Below, piece by piece: positions 52,212 through 60,128 of a stretch of 64,000 nt of DNA (position 1 is its first letter; every line of letters begins with the position of its first letter). Location of the stretch: positions 186,001 through 250,000 of the forward strand of contig MPNN01000003.1 of assembly GCA_002239045.1 (NCBI GenBank), written 5' to 3'. This DNA comes from SAR202 cluster bacterium bin127. GTDB taxonomy: Bacteria > Chloroflexota > Dehalococcoidia > Lucifugimonadales > Lucifugimonadaceae. Under the pieces are notes generated by a model. The model was not told where the DNA came from and made no database searches. It saw only the letters and a list, made by a program, of their open reading frames with translations. The position numbers and the translations under genes were made by a program.

Positions 52212-52882
52212 TCTGTCACCTCCACGGCATTTCCAGAGTCTTCGATAGCCTCGTCACCAGCGTCGCCCCAAAGTGAATCGATGCGCTTGACTGCGCCTCG
52301 AGTTGCAACGATGTGCGCCGCACCGACTGTAGTTGCCACATTCAAACAGTCAGCAAAGGTCACTTCAACGCGATCGGCACCACGGGCTGACAACACGACA
52401 ACAGGTTCGTTCGCCTCGGTAACTAGCAACGTTCGACCAGTGACACCGAGAGCTTGAACCAATTCGACTACTTGCTTAGTCTTTGGCGAATCCAAGGTGA
52501 AATCGTCAAGTACCGTAAAACGATCTTCCCGCACCTTTTCGCTAAGTGCTACTCGGAGCGCGTTTTGGCGCATCTTCTTGGGTACTCGTTGACGATAGCT
52601 GCGTTTGTGCGGACCAAATATGACTCCACCGCCGACCAATGTGGGCGATTTCCGGCTGCCAAGACGGGCCTGCCCAGTGTGTTTCTGAGCGCGTATTTTG
52701 CGTGTCGAGTAGTTGACTTGGCCGCGCGTCTTAGTCTCGTGCGTCCCTTGGCGTCGGTTCGCCAATTGCGCTTGAACAACCTGATGCAAGAGCGAGTCGT
52801 TAGACGGCGCGGACCAAACACGGTCGCTAAGATCGACGCTGTCTACAACGTCGCCGTTTCTGTTTTTTACTGATAACTCCAT
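52208..52882 (-). CDS. rplD: 50S ribosomal protein L4, extended C terminus
   Basis: From ATG 52882 the 224-aa product begins MELSVKNRNGDVVDSVDLSDRVW and contains SLLHQVVQAQLANRRQGTHETKTRGQVNYSTRKIRAQKHTGQARLG, the exit-tunnel loop. An acidic tail ([18 protein letters not shown]) lengthens the usual end. The 67-codon 5' extension of the frame overlaps rplC and is not coding in this frame. Confidence 0.97.
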   Translation of the reverse strand: MELSVKNRNGDVVDSVDLSDRVWSAPSNDSLLHQVVQAQLANRRQGTHETKTRGQVNYSTRKIRAQKHTGQARLGSRKSPTLVGGGVIFGPHKRSYRQRVPKKMRQNALRVALSEKVREDRFTVLDDFTLDSPKTKQVVELVQALGVTGRTLLVTEANEPVVVLSARGADRVEVTFADCLNVATTVGAAHIVATRGAVKRIDSLWGDAGDEAIEDSGNAVEVTE

Positions 52883-52895
52883 GGCGAGTCCTGAT

Positions 52896-53591
52896 TCAGT
52901 CCTGCTTCTCAATGCGTACGAGGCTGTTACGAGCCCCCGGCACCGAACCTTTGACCAAAATGTAGTTCTGGGCAGGATCGACCCCCGCAACTGACAACCC
53001 GCGAGTGGTTGCGCGTCGGTCTCCCATGTGCCCCGCCATCCGAGTGCCCGGCCATACGCGACCTGGGTAGGTGCCAGCACCAACTGACCCTGGGGCTCGA
53101 TGACGATCCGATTGGCCGTGGGTCTTAGGTCCGCCCGCGAAGCCGTGTCGTTTCACGCCACCTTGGAAACCCTTGCCCTTCGATACGCCCGTCACTTTGA
53201 TGGCATCGCCCGTCGAAAAGACGTTGGCTCGTATCTCCTGTCCGACCTCATATTCGCCGAGGTCTGACACTCTGAACTCTTGCAAATGCCTGAAGTTGCC
53301 GCTCGAACGCTCGAAGTGACCACGCATTGGCATGTTCACTTTGCTTGCCCGCATGAAACCGACCTGCACAGCTTGATAGCCGTCGCGTTGCTCGGTCTTC
53401 ACCTGAGTGACCACGCACGGACCGACCTCGACCATCGTGACCCCGTTGGCCCGGCCTTGGTCGTCGTAGACCGTGGTCATGCCGATCTTGCGCCCCAGCA
53501 ATCCGGTCATAGATTGCGGCGCTTCCGGAACGGCGATGTCATCCGCCACCGTCGATTCGTCGACCACTTGTTCTTGTTCTTGCGTCGTCAT
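52896..53591 (-). CDS. rplC: 50S ribosomal protein L3 with acidic N-terminal extension
   Basis: The 231-aa protein has about 27 acidic residues (EQEQVVDESTVADDIAVPE) before the usual start MTGLLGRKIGMTTVYDDQGRANGVTMVEVGPCVVTQVKT. The core continues through TGVSKGKGFQGGVKRHGFAGGPKTHGQSDRHRAPGSVG, the central L3 signature. If the real start is the internal ATG at MTGLLG (about 53510) the product is 204 aa, and sequence alone does not settle this. Confidence 0.96.
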   Translation of the reverse strand: MTTQEQEQVVDESTVADDIAVPEAPQSMTGLLGRKIGMTTVYDDQGRANGVTMVEVGPCVVTQVKTEQRDGYQAVQVGFMRASKVNMPMRGHFERSSGNFRHLQEFRVSDLGEYEVGQEIRANVFSTGDAIKVTGVSKGKGFQGGVKRHGFAGGPKTHGQSDRHRAPGSVGAGTYPGRVWPGTRMAGHMGDRRATTRGLSVAGVDPAQNYILVKGSVPGARNSLVRIEKQD

Positions 53592-53643
53592 CTCTCGCCG
53601 TTCAGATCATCAAGCCGCGGGCCATTTAGTGGCCGCTGCGGCT

Positions 53644-53961
53644 TCATTGAATTACTTTTACGCTGACCTCCACGCCATTCGGGACGTTCAATCGTTGGAG
53701 GACGTCCATCGTTTTGGAGCTCGGTTCCACAATGTCTACGAGCCGCTTGTGCAGCCAAAGCTCGAAATGTTCTTGCGAGTCCTTTGTAACGTGCGGGGAT
53801 CGAATCACCGTGAATCTCCGTCGCCGCGTTGGCATCGGAACCGGTCCCGAGATCTGCGCGCCCGTTCGCGTCGCCGCGTCTAATATCTGCTCCGTCGCCT
53901 GCTCCAACAGGGGTGCATCGTAACCACGAAGCATTATGCGCATCTTGCCGGTAGCCATCAT
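53644..53961 (-). CDS. rpsJ: 30S ribosomal protein S10
   Basis: The 105-aa protein has KMRIMLRGYDAPLLEQATEQILDAATRTGAQISGPVPMPTRRRRFTVIRSPHVTKDSQEHFELWLHKRLVDIVEPSSKTMDVLQRLNVPNGVEVSVK, matching S10 end to end. It starts 9 nt after the fusA stop. In most genomes tuf would sit between fusA and rpsJ; here it is absent. Confidence 0.98.
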   Translation of the reverse strand: MMATGKMRIMLRGYDAPLLEQATEQILDAATRTGAQISGPVPMPTRRRRFTVIRSPHVTKDSQEHFELWLHKRLVDIVEPSSKTMDVLQRLNVPNGVEVSVKVIQ

Positions 53962-53970
53962 CTTTATTGC

Positions 53971-56127
53971 CTACCTATCCAAAGTTTCCAAGACGTGTTG
54001 CGGCATCACGTCGTAGTGATCTAGTTCCATGTTGAAATTTCCGAACCCGGAGGTCAATGACCGCAGGTCCGTAGAGTAGTTAAACGTCTCGGAAAGCGGA
54101 ACGTACGCCATCACGATACCAATGCCCGCCTGCCCTGGCTTTGGTTCCGAGGTCTCCATTGACTGGATCTTCGCCCGTCGCGAGTTGAGGTCGCCGATAA
54201 CCGAGCCGAGCATTTCGGCCGGCATCGCAACTTCTTGTCTCATGATGGGTTCGAGCAGCCTCGGCGCAGCTTTGCGCATCGCGGCCTTGAACGCCAACGA
54301 ACCGGCAATCTGGAAAGCCATCTCCGAAGAGTCGGTGTCGTGTTGCGCACCGTCGGTGAGCACCGCTTTGACATCAACGACCGGGTAGCCAGCAACGATC
54401 CCAGATCGCGCAGCCTCCCGGAAGCCCTTCTCAATCGACCCGTACCAGTCGGTGCTGAGCGTCGCGCCGGTGATCTCGCTCTCGAATTCGAGCCCTGAGC
54501 CTCGCGGCAATGGTTCCACTCGCATCTCGCAGACACCGTATTGGCCTCGCCCGCCAGTCTGGCGCACGAAACGGCCTTCGGCTTCCGCAATCTTGCCAAT
54601 CGTCTCACGGTACGCGACTCTCGGTCGACCCCGGGTGCAATTGACACCGTACTCGATCCTCATGCGATCCAGAATGATCTCCAGATGCAACTCTCCCATA
54701 CCGGCAAGCAAGAGCTGTCCGCTCTCATCGTCGGTCGAAAGTATCAGAGTCGGATCTTCATCTACCAACTTCATCAACGTGGCGGTCAGCTTGTCTTTGT
54801 CGTGACGGCTTGCGGCTTCGACAGAGATCGACAATACCGGTTCCGGGAATTGGATCTGCGCCATCGCTACCGGCGCATTTACCGCACAAAGCGTGTGCCC
54901 AGTCTTCGTCGATTTCAGTCCGATCGCCGCTACGATCTCGCCGGCTCCCGCTTCGTCAACGGGTTCTCGGACATCAGCACGCATCCGCAACAGTCGTCCG
55001 ATGCGTTCTCTACCTCGGACTGACGGGTTGTAGACGGTCATTCCCCGCTTCAACACGCCTGAATAAACGCGGACGAAGATCAAACGACCAGCGTGCTCGT
55101 CGGAAATGACTTTGAAAGCAAGCGCGCTCAGTGGTTCGTCGTCGTTCGGGTATCGCTCCAGCTTGTTATCCGGTTGCAGCGGCTCGAAACCTTCCGCAGG
55201 CGGCAAGTCCATCGGCGAAGGCAGGTAGTCCAAGACCGCGTCCAGCAGTTGGTGGGTACCGCGGTGTCGCAACGCAGCACCAGCCAAAACCGGAAAGATG
55301 TTGATGTCGATCGTCGCCTGACGGATCGACGATTTCAATTGGTCTGCCGGCACATCCTCGCCCATCAAGTAAAGCTCTGCCAAGTCGTCGTCGAATTCCG
55401 CAACCTTGGCAACCAACTCTTCCCGTGCGGCGTTGGCTAAATCTAAGTGATCCGCAGGGATTTCGGCTTCACGTGGCTCGAGACGACCATTTCGGTCAAC
55501 CTCGGCAGAGGGGTCTCCCCACTCATAGTAGAAAGCCTTCATGTCTACTAGATCGATAACGCCCTGGAAATCTGCTTCCTGCCCGATCGGAATCTGGACC
55601 GGGACAGCATTTGCATACAAGCGGTTTCTCAGCGTCGAAACTGCGTATTGGAAGTCGGCGCCGATCCGGTCCATCTTGTTGACGAATACGATGCGCGGAA
55701 CTCGATGCTTGTCGGCCTGTCGCCAAACCGTCAACGATTGCGCTTGCACACCGGCCACCGAATCGAGGACGACGGTCACACCGTCGAGCACGCGCAGGCT
55801 TCGTTCCACCTCAGCGGTGAAATCGACGTGACCCGGGGTGTCGATGATGTTGATCTGGTGGTCGCGCCACGAGACGTTTTGTGCCGCCGCGGTGATGGTG
55901 ATTCCGCGCTCACGCTCTTGCGGCATATAGTCCAAAAGCGCGGTGCCGTCGTCCACACGTCCGATCTTGTAAGTCTCGCCGGTGAAGTACAACACACTTT
56001 CGCTGACCGTGGTTTTGCCGGCGTCGACGTGCGCGATAAAACCGGTATTTCGGAGATTCCGAAGGTCTCGGCCGTTCGAGTCCGAAGCCGGTTCAGTTGC
56101 GGTTCTTTTTTTAGATGTCGTTGTCAT
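53971..56127 (-). CDS. fusA: Elongation factor G, with EF-G2-like sequence features
   Basis: The product is 718 aa from ATG 56127. The G domain has FIAHVDAGKTTVSESVLYFTGET, ERERGITITAAAQNVSW, DTPGHVDFTAEVERSLRVLDG and FVNKMDRIGADF. Domains II-V follow, ending with MAYVPLSETFNYSTDLRSLTSGFGNFNMELDHYDVMP, the domain V loop. The segments LLDYMPQERERGITI and GVQAQSLTVWRQADKHRVPRI are closer to EF-G2-type factors than to the canonical MDWMEQEQERGITITSAA and GVEPQSETVWRQADKY. It nevertheless occupies the standard str-operon position. A 12-codon frame extension upstream is not conserved. Confidence 0.95.
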   Translation of the reverse strand: MTTTSKKRTATEPASDSNGRDLRNLRNTGFIAHVDAGKTTVSESVLYFTGETYKIGRVDDGTALLDYMPQERERGITITAAAQNVSWRDHQINIIDTPGHVDFTAEVERSLRVLDGVTVVLDSVAGVQAQSLTVWRQADKHRVPRIVFVNKMDRIGADFQYAVSTLRNRLYANAVPVQIPIGQEADFQGVIDLVDMKAFYYEWGDPSAEVDRNGRLEPREAEIPADHLDLANAAREELVAKVAEFDDDLAELYLMGEDVPADQLKSSIRQATIDINIFPVLAGAALRHRGTHQLLDAVLDYLPSPMDLPPAEGFEPLQPDNKLERYPNDDEPLSALAFKVISDEHAGRLIFVRVYSGVLKRGMTVYNPSVRGRERIGRLLRMRADVREPVDEAGAGEIVAAIGLKSTKTGHTLCAVNAPVAMAQIQFPEPVLSISVEAASRHDKDKLTATLMKLVDEDPTLILSTDDESGQLLLAGMGELHLEIILDRMRIEYGVNCTRGRPRVAYRETIGKIAEAEGRFVRQTGGRGQYGVCEMRVEPLPRGSGLEFESEITGATLSTDWYGSIEKGFREAARSGIVAGYPVVDVKAVLTDGAQHDTDSSEMAFQIAGSLAFKAAMRKAAPRLLEPIMRQEVAMPAEMLGSVIGDLNSRRAKIQSMETSEPKPGQAGIGIVMAYVPLSETFNYSTDLRSLTSGFGNFNMELDHYDVMPQHVLETLDR

Positions 56128-56275
56128 TGCCCTTTGGGTCTTAGGTTCGGAATAGGTCTGCAATCACCGTTCGAATTTCGGCGTTCGTGCTGGATATCAA
56201 TCCTTTGTGACGTGTTAGCTTTCCTGTCCTATTCAAAACGCGCCGAATTTGATTGTCGGCGACAATCGTCTCGGT

Positions 56276-56746
56276 CTACCACCTGAAGTGGGCGTATGCC
56301 CGGTTAGCTTCAGCCATTCGCTGCAACTCGTCCTTCCGCCGCACAGCTGCACCAGTGTTGTTGGCAGCATCCAACAATTCCGTGAAAAGTTTGCGGGCAA
56401 TCGGTTGACCTCTGCGAGCCCGTGCCGCACTGACTAGCCAGCGTTGTGCAAGCGCCTCTCGACGTTCAGGTCGAACTTCGTTCGGCACCTGGTACGTGGC
56501 GCCACCGACGCGGCGAGGTCGAACCTCCAACAGCGGCGTTGCGTTCGACATCGCTTGATGGAACGCATCCAACGGGTTCATATTCAGACGCTGGCCTAGG
56601 AGACCGAGAGCGTCGTAAACCGCGCGGCGAGCAATGCTCTTTTTGCCGCCGAGCATCACGCGATTAATGAATCGCGCAAGCTCCTCGTCGCCATAACGAG
56701 GGTCTGGTTGGGTTGTTCGCCTTTCGGCTCTTCGTCTTCGTGCCAT
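56276..56746 (-). CDS. rpsG: 30S ribosomal protein S7
   Basis: The 156-aa protein begins MARRRRAERRTTQPDPRYGDEELARFINRVMLGGKKSIARRAVYDAL and has the mRNA-proximal NVRPRRVGGATYQVPNEVRPERREALAQRWLVSAAR-type region. A 148-nt gap separates it from fusA and 234 nt from rpsL. S7 is the autorepressor of the str operon in E. coli. Confidence 0.98.
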   Translation of the reverse strand: MARRRRAERRTTQPDPRYGDEELARFINRVMLGGKKSIARRAVYDALGLLGQRLNMNPLDAFHQAMSNATPLLEVRPRRVGGATYQVPNEVRPERREALAQRWLVSAARARRGQPIARKLFTELLDAANNTGAAVRRKDELQRMAEANRAYAHFRW

Positions 56747-56836
56747 CTTAATGATTCGCTTCGTGATGCCGCGATACGTGCTTGTTGATCGATGTTTGTT
56801 AACCGGGGTTAGATGCCATCTCGGCTACGTCCCGAA

Positions 56837-56857
56837 GGTGTCGCGTCTGCCGACACC
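56837..56857 (-). promoter_or_regulatory. Hairpin upstream of rpsG (candidate S7 control element)
   Basis: GGTGTCG and CGACACC form a perfect 7-bp stem with a 7-nt loop inside the 234-nt rpsL-rpsG gap. In E. coli, S7 regulates the str operon by binding the rpsL-rpsG intercistronic mRNA. The position here is equivalent, but sequence similarity to that site was not established. Confidence 0.4.
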
Positions 56858-56959
56858 GCGAGACTAAGGTGTTGATTTTCCGCTCGGCGCTACGGATTTC
56901 GACGACGATAGAGCGTCGATCAGCTTTGCCTAAGCGATTCTCTACGAATTCAGCAACAA

Positions 56960-56965
56960 ATTATA
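56960..56965 (-). promoter_or_regulatory. Perfect TATAAT box between rpsL and rpsG
   Basis: On the minus strand TATAAT lies 16 nt after the rpsL stop. The -35 position 17-18 nt upstream is poor (GAGTTT or similar), so it would be a weak or extended internal promoter for rpsG-fusA. The box may be chance in this AT-richer gap. Confidence 0.3.
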
Positions 56966-56980
56966 TACCCACCACCCCGT

Positions 56981-57409
56981 TCAAACTCCGCGAGGAGTCC
57001 CATATTTGCTGCGGCCTCGTCTTCGGCCTTCGACACCTTCGGTATCCTTCGTTCCACGGATTACGTGGTACCGGACACCCGGCAAGTCACGGACCCTACC
57101 GCCCCTGATCAGGACCACTGAGTGCTCCTGCAAGTTGTGGCCTTCGCCCGGGATGTAAGCCGTAACTTCGACGTTGTTGGAAAGGCGCACACGTGCCACT
57201 TTGCGAAGCGCCGAGTTCGGCTTCTTCGGTGTGACGGTGCGAACTTGCAAGCAGACCCCAGCCTTTTGAGGCGAGCCTTTTTGAAGCTCACGAGTTCGAC
57301 CAGTGAACGAGTTACGAATCGCGCGCAACGCCGGTGTCTTCGGCTTCTTGCGCGTCCGCTTGCGCGGCTTTCTTACGAGTTGGCTGAGCGTCGGCAACGC
57401 ATTCTCCAT
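56981..57409 (-). CDS. rpsL: 30S ribosomal protein S12
   Basis: The 142-aa product begins [28 protein letters not shown] and contains an insertion of about 16 residues ([14 protein letters not shown]) before GSPQKAGVC. It then has [16 protein letters not shown] and [29 protein letters not shown]. The residue equivalent to E. coli K88 is Arg (R107), while the K43 equivalent (K62) is kept. S12 monitors decoding. It heads the ribosomal cluster behind a strong promoter. Confidence 0.97.
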   Translation of the reverse strand: MENALPTLSQLVRKPRKRTRKKPKTPALRAIRNSFTGRTRELQKGSPQKAGVCLQVRTVTPKKPNSALRKVARVRLSNNVEVTAYIPGEGHNLQEHSVVLIRGGRVRDLPGVRYHVIRGTKDTEGVEGRRRGRSKYGTPRGV

Positions 57410-57739
57410 GACTGCTTGGCGCGTAACGCAAACCTTCTCACCGAACTCACCCATGCATGCGCCAACTAATGAAAGGCGCGCCAAAGCAGGACCGGCAGAT
57501 GCGTTACAACCGCTAAACGTTAAATCATACAAATCGCGGTGTGCATCGTCAACATACTCCCAAGCATCAATCCAACATCAAATCGCCACTGCCGCTGAAG
57601 GTTCAGGTGCTAAGTCGCGACTGTAATATCCTAGTTCCATCGCGCTCGCGCACAACGCGCCCGCCAAACACGCGCACAACGCCCCCCAAACCTGCTGAAA
57701 CCTACCTGCCGACTGTTACGCAACATTGACTCATCCAGC
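57410..57739. other. Divergent intergenic region between rpsL and the GlnR-like gene
   Basis: The 330-nt gap holds the rpsL promoter (57524-57552) and a leader of roughly 108 nt before rpsL. The right half (57600-57739) is C-rich and should contain the promoter of the GlnR-like gene. No clear -35/-10 pair was found there, and no ribosome-binding site precedes its ATG. CTGAAA-N4-CCTGCCG at 57695-57711 resembles a sequence upstream of glnA (58541-58559). No gene or RNA was recognised. Confidence 0.6.
57524..57552 (-). promoter_or_regulatory. Sigma-70 promoter of the rpsL ribosomal supercluster
   Basis: On the minus strand TTGACG (57552-57547) and TATGAT (57529-57524) are spaced by exactly 17 nt, each one mismatch from consensus. 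Predicted transcription starts near 57517, about 108 nt before the rpsL ATG. This is the best promoter seen in the window and suits the highest-expressed operon. Confidence 0.8.
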
Positions 57740-58459
57740 ATGACGACGCTGATCCTCTACGGGTTCAATGACCCACACTCGAACGCCCTGATCGACGAGT
57801 TGCGATTCCAAGACGAGTCTCTGGTTTTTGTAAATGTTGCATGGGGACAAGACCGGGAGCAGGACCCCGCGGTGCGCGATGAAGTAGCGATGATCTGGTG
57901 CATCGGTTCGTCAATTCCGCTACCAATAGCAGTCACAAATGAGATCGCAGGGCAAGGTACACCGGTGGTCGCGATTACCGAAGAATCTTGTGCCGATCTT
58001 TTCGATTTCAATTCCGGTTACATCGAATTGTGCTTCAACTACCCGTCTGCGAAAGAGGTCCGGGCGCGCATCAAGGCCGTCAGGGCACGGGCAACTATTC
58101 AGTCGGAACCGATGATCGTTCACGGTGATCTGACGATTGATGTGAATAGCTTTGCCGTCTCGCTAAATGGACGCAACATCGAGCTCACGTACAAGGAATA
58201 CGAATTACTGAAACTCTTCGCGTCCAATCCAGGCCGCGTATTTCGTCGCGAAGACATCCTGAATCGGATATGGGGCGATGACTACTTCGGAGGCACCCGA
58301 ACCGTTGACGTTCACGTACGAAGATTGCGCAGCAAACTCGACGACGTTAGTCACAACGTGATTGAGACGATGTGGCGAGTCGGATATCGCTTCAGCGTAC
58401 CCGAAGTTCGTGCAAATCCCAGCAACAGCGGTGGGCGGGCGATGGCAGGAGCAGCGTAA
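57740..58459 (+). CDS. OmpR-family winged-helix regulator with degenerate receiver (GlnR-like)
   Basis: The 239-aa product has an N-terminal receiver-like domain (residues 1-115) without the acidic pocket or phosphoacceptor Asp: the expected strand reads MIWCIGSS instead of a VLLDxMLP-type motif. A complete C-terminal winged helix follows (residues 125-225: NIELTYKEYELLKLFASNPGRVFRREDILNRIW, TVDVHVRRLRSKLDD, VIETMWRVGYRF). It is therefore an orphan, phosphorylation-independent regulator in the style of actinobacterial GlnR. It lies directly upstream of glnA and gltB, so control of nitrogen assimilation is the likely role. No histidine kinase is adjacent. Confidence 0.85.
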   Translation: MTTLILYGFNDPHSNALIDELRFQDESLVFVNVAWGQDREQDPAVRDEVAMIWCIGSSIPLPIAVTNEIAGQGTPVVAITEESCADLFDFNSGYIELCFNYPSAKEVRARIKAVRARATIQSEPMIVHGDLTIDVNSFAVSLNGRNIELTYKEYELLKLFASNPGRVFRREDILNRIWGDDYFGGTRTVDVHVRRLRSKLDDVSHNVIETMWRVGYRFSVPEVRANPSNSGGRAMAGAA

Positions 58460-58623
58460 CTTTGAACCTGCAGATTTGATAAAATTCATGCTTTCTCGAT
58501 CGGCGATTGAGGCGTGGTCGCGCGAACCGCTCGTTTACGCCTGAAATTCGGTCCTGCCGCGCTGCAATCGGGTTAAAGTTCGCGTCACCTAACAACAAAC
58601 AGACCTACCGCCAAGGCGAAACC

Positions 58624-60051
58624 GTGCAGACTGCGTCAAATACTCAGAGTAACTCTTCAACGACTTTCGACGACGAAGCGAAAGAGTTCGTCCTACGTTC
58701 GGCGAACCAACAAGACGTTCGCTTCATCCGGTTGTGGTTCACAGACATCCTCGGATCGGTCAAGGGCTTCGCAATAACAATCGACGAGTTGGAGCATGTG
58801 CTCAACTCAGGTGCCAGTTTTGACGGTGCTGTTATCGACAGTCTTGCGCGCAGCGACGAAGTAGACACCGTCGCGTTGCCCGACCCAACTACATGGCAGA
58901 TACTCCCCTGGCGGCCCAGCCAAGACGCCGTCGCCAGCATGTTCTGCGACCTCAGCACACCCGATCGCCAACCATTGCCTACAGACGGCCGGAATATTCT
59001 GAGATCTGTGATGCGCCGAGCCCGAAAACTTGGTTACAACTTTTACGTCGCTCCGGAACTTGAGTTCTACTACGCGGACGACAGCGACGAGTACTACGAA
59101 ACCGCGGGCGGGCGATCAACCCTGAACAGCGGTGGCGACCACGAGAACTCCAAAGCGTCGGCGCGATTCACCCACGCCAGCCGCTATTTCGATCAAACCT
59201 CGCCTGACCTCGGCGGAGCGGAACTTCGCCGAGAAGTCGTGTTGGCACTCGAAAAGATGGGGATTCCCGTTAAACACAGCCACCACGAAGTCGGGCAGGG
59301 CCAACACGAGATCGACCTCCGACATACCAACGCACTTACGATGGCCGATTCGGTCGTCACATATCGAGTAGTAGTAAAAGAGATCGCGGCGCGAATGGGC
59401 GGCCACGCGACCTTCATGCCGCAACCATTCTCCGAACGTCCTGGCTCCGGCATGCACACGAACATGTCGTTATTTAGCGGCGATGACAACGCGTTTTATT
59501 CCGCCGACGAAGACGAATTTCATCTTTCGGAAATTGGTAAGAAATTTATCGCCGGGTTGGTTACGCACGCGCCCGAAATCACCGCGATCACGAACCAATG
59601 GGTCAACAGTTACAAACGCTTGGTTCAAGGATCGGAAGCTCCGATCTTTGCTTCGTGGACCGCCGGCAACATGAACGACTTGATTCGAGTCCCCGCGTTT
59701 CGGCCTGGCCAAGAAGCCAGCATGCGAGTGGAATACCGAGCGCCTGATGCAGCATGCAATCCCTACCTCGCATTCACCGCTTTGCTCGCCGCCGGTCTAG
59801 AAGGCGTCGAGAACGACTACCCCCTCTCAACGCCAATTACCGACACTAACTTCGCCGGGTCACATGCCTTGCCAAGATTACCCAGCTCGCTCCAAGAAGC
59901 AGTCACCATCGCGGATAAAAGCGAATTGTTGAGAAAGAGCCTCGGTGACCAGGCGGTAGACAGTTTCTGCCGCAACAAATACCTGGAGTGGGACGAGTTT
60001 AACCGCACCGTGACCGACTTCGAGACCAACCGGTATCTCGACGTTCTTTAA
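58624..60051 (+). CDS. glnA: Glutamine synthetase type I
   Basis: From GTG 58624 (preceded by AAGGCG) the product is 475 aa. It has FIRLWFTDILGSVKGFAI, GASFDGAVIDSLARSDE, the APELEFYY metal-ligand strand, HHEVGQGQHEIDL, the ATP-site segment ATFMPQPFSERPGSGMHTNMSL, NSYKRLVQGSEAP and VEYRAPDAACNPYLAF with the catalytic Arg. The C terminus lacks a clear NLYDLP adenylylation site, as in GSI-alpha, so control is more likely transcriptional or by feedback. The frame is open 39 codons upstream, which is not conserved. It converts glutamate and ammonia to glutamine. Confidence 0.95.
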   Translation: MQTASNTQSNSSTTFDDEAKEFVLRSANQQDVRFIRLWFTDILGSVKGFAITIDELEHVLNSGASFDGAVIDSLARSDEVDTVALPDPTTWQILPWRPSQDAVASMFCDLSTPDRQPLPTDGRNILRSVMRRARKLGYNFYVAPELEFYYADDSDEYYETAGGRSTLNSGGDHENSKASARFTHASRYFDQTSPDLGGAELRREVVLALEKMGIPVKHSHHEVGQGQHEIDLRHTNALTMADSVVTYRVVVKEIAARMGGHATFMPQPFSERPGSGMHTNMSLFSGDDNAFYSADEDEFHLSEIGKKFIAGLVTHAPEITAITNQWVNSYKRLVQGSEAPIFASWTAGNMNDLIRVPAFRPGQEASMRVEYRAPDAACNPYLAFTALLAAGLEGVENDYPLSTPITDTNFAGSHALPRLPSSLQEAVTIADKSELLRKSLGDQAVDSFCRNKYLEWDEFNRTVTDFETNRYLDVL

Positions 60052-60128
60052 TAGTTGCGGCGGCCGGCGAACGATTTCGCGGGCACGATATTAAGATTCA
60101 AGTTTGACCTTCCTGAGATACACGGTCG

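Noticed and set aside
53962..53970. Hidden or degraded tuf gene between fusA and rpsJ
   Set aside because: Only 9 nt separate the two genes, so no EF-Tu remnant can be there.
57303..57626. 107-aa plus-strand frame upstream of the GlnR-like gene
   Set aside because: It overlaps rpsL and its promoter in antisense, and no coding signature is visible.
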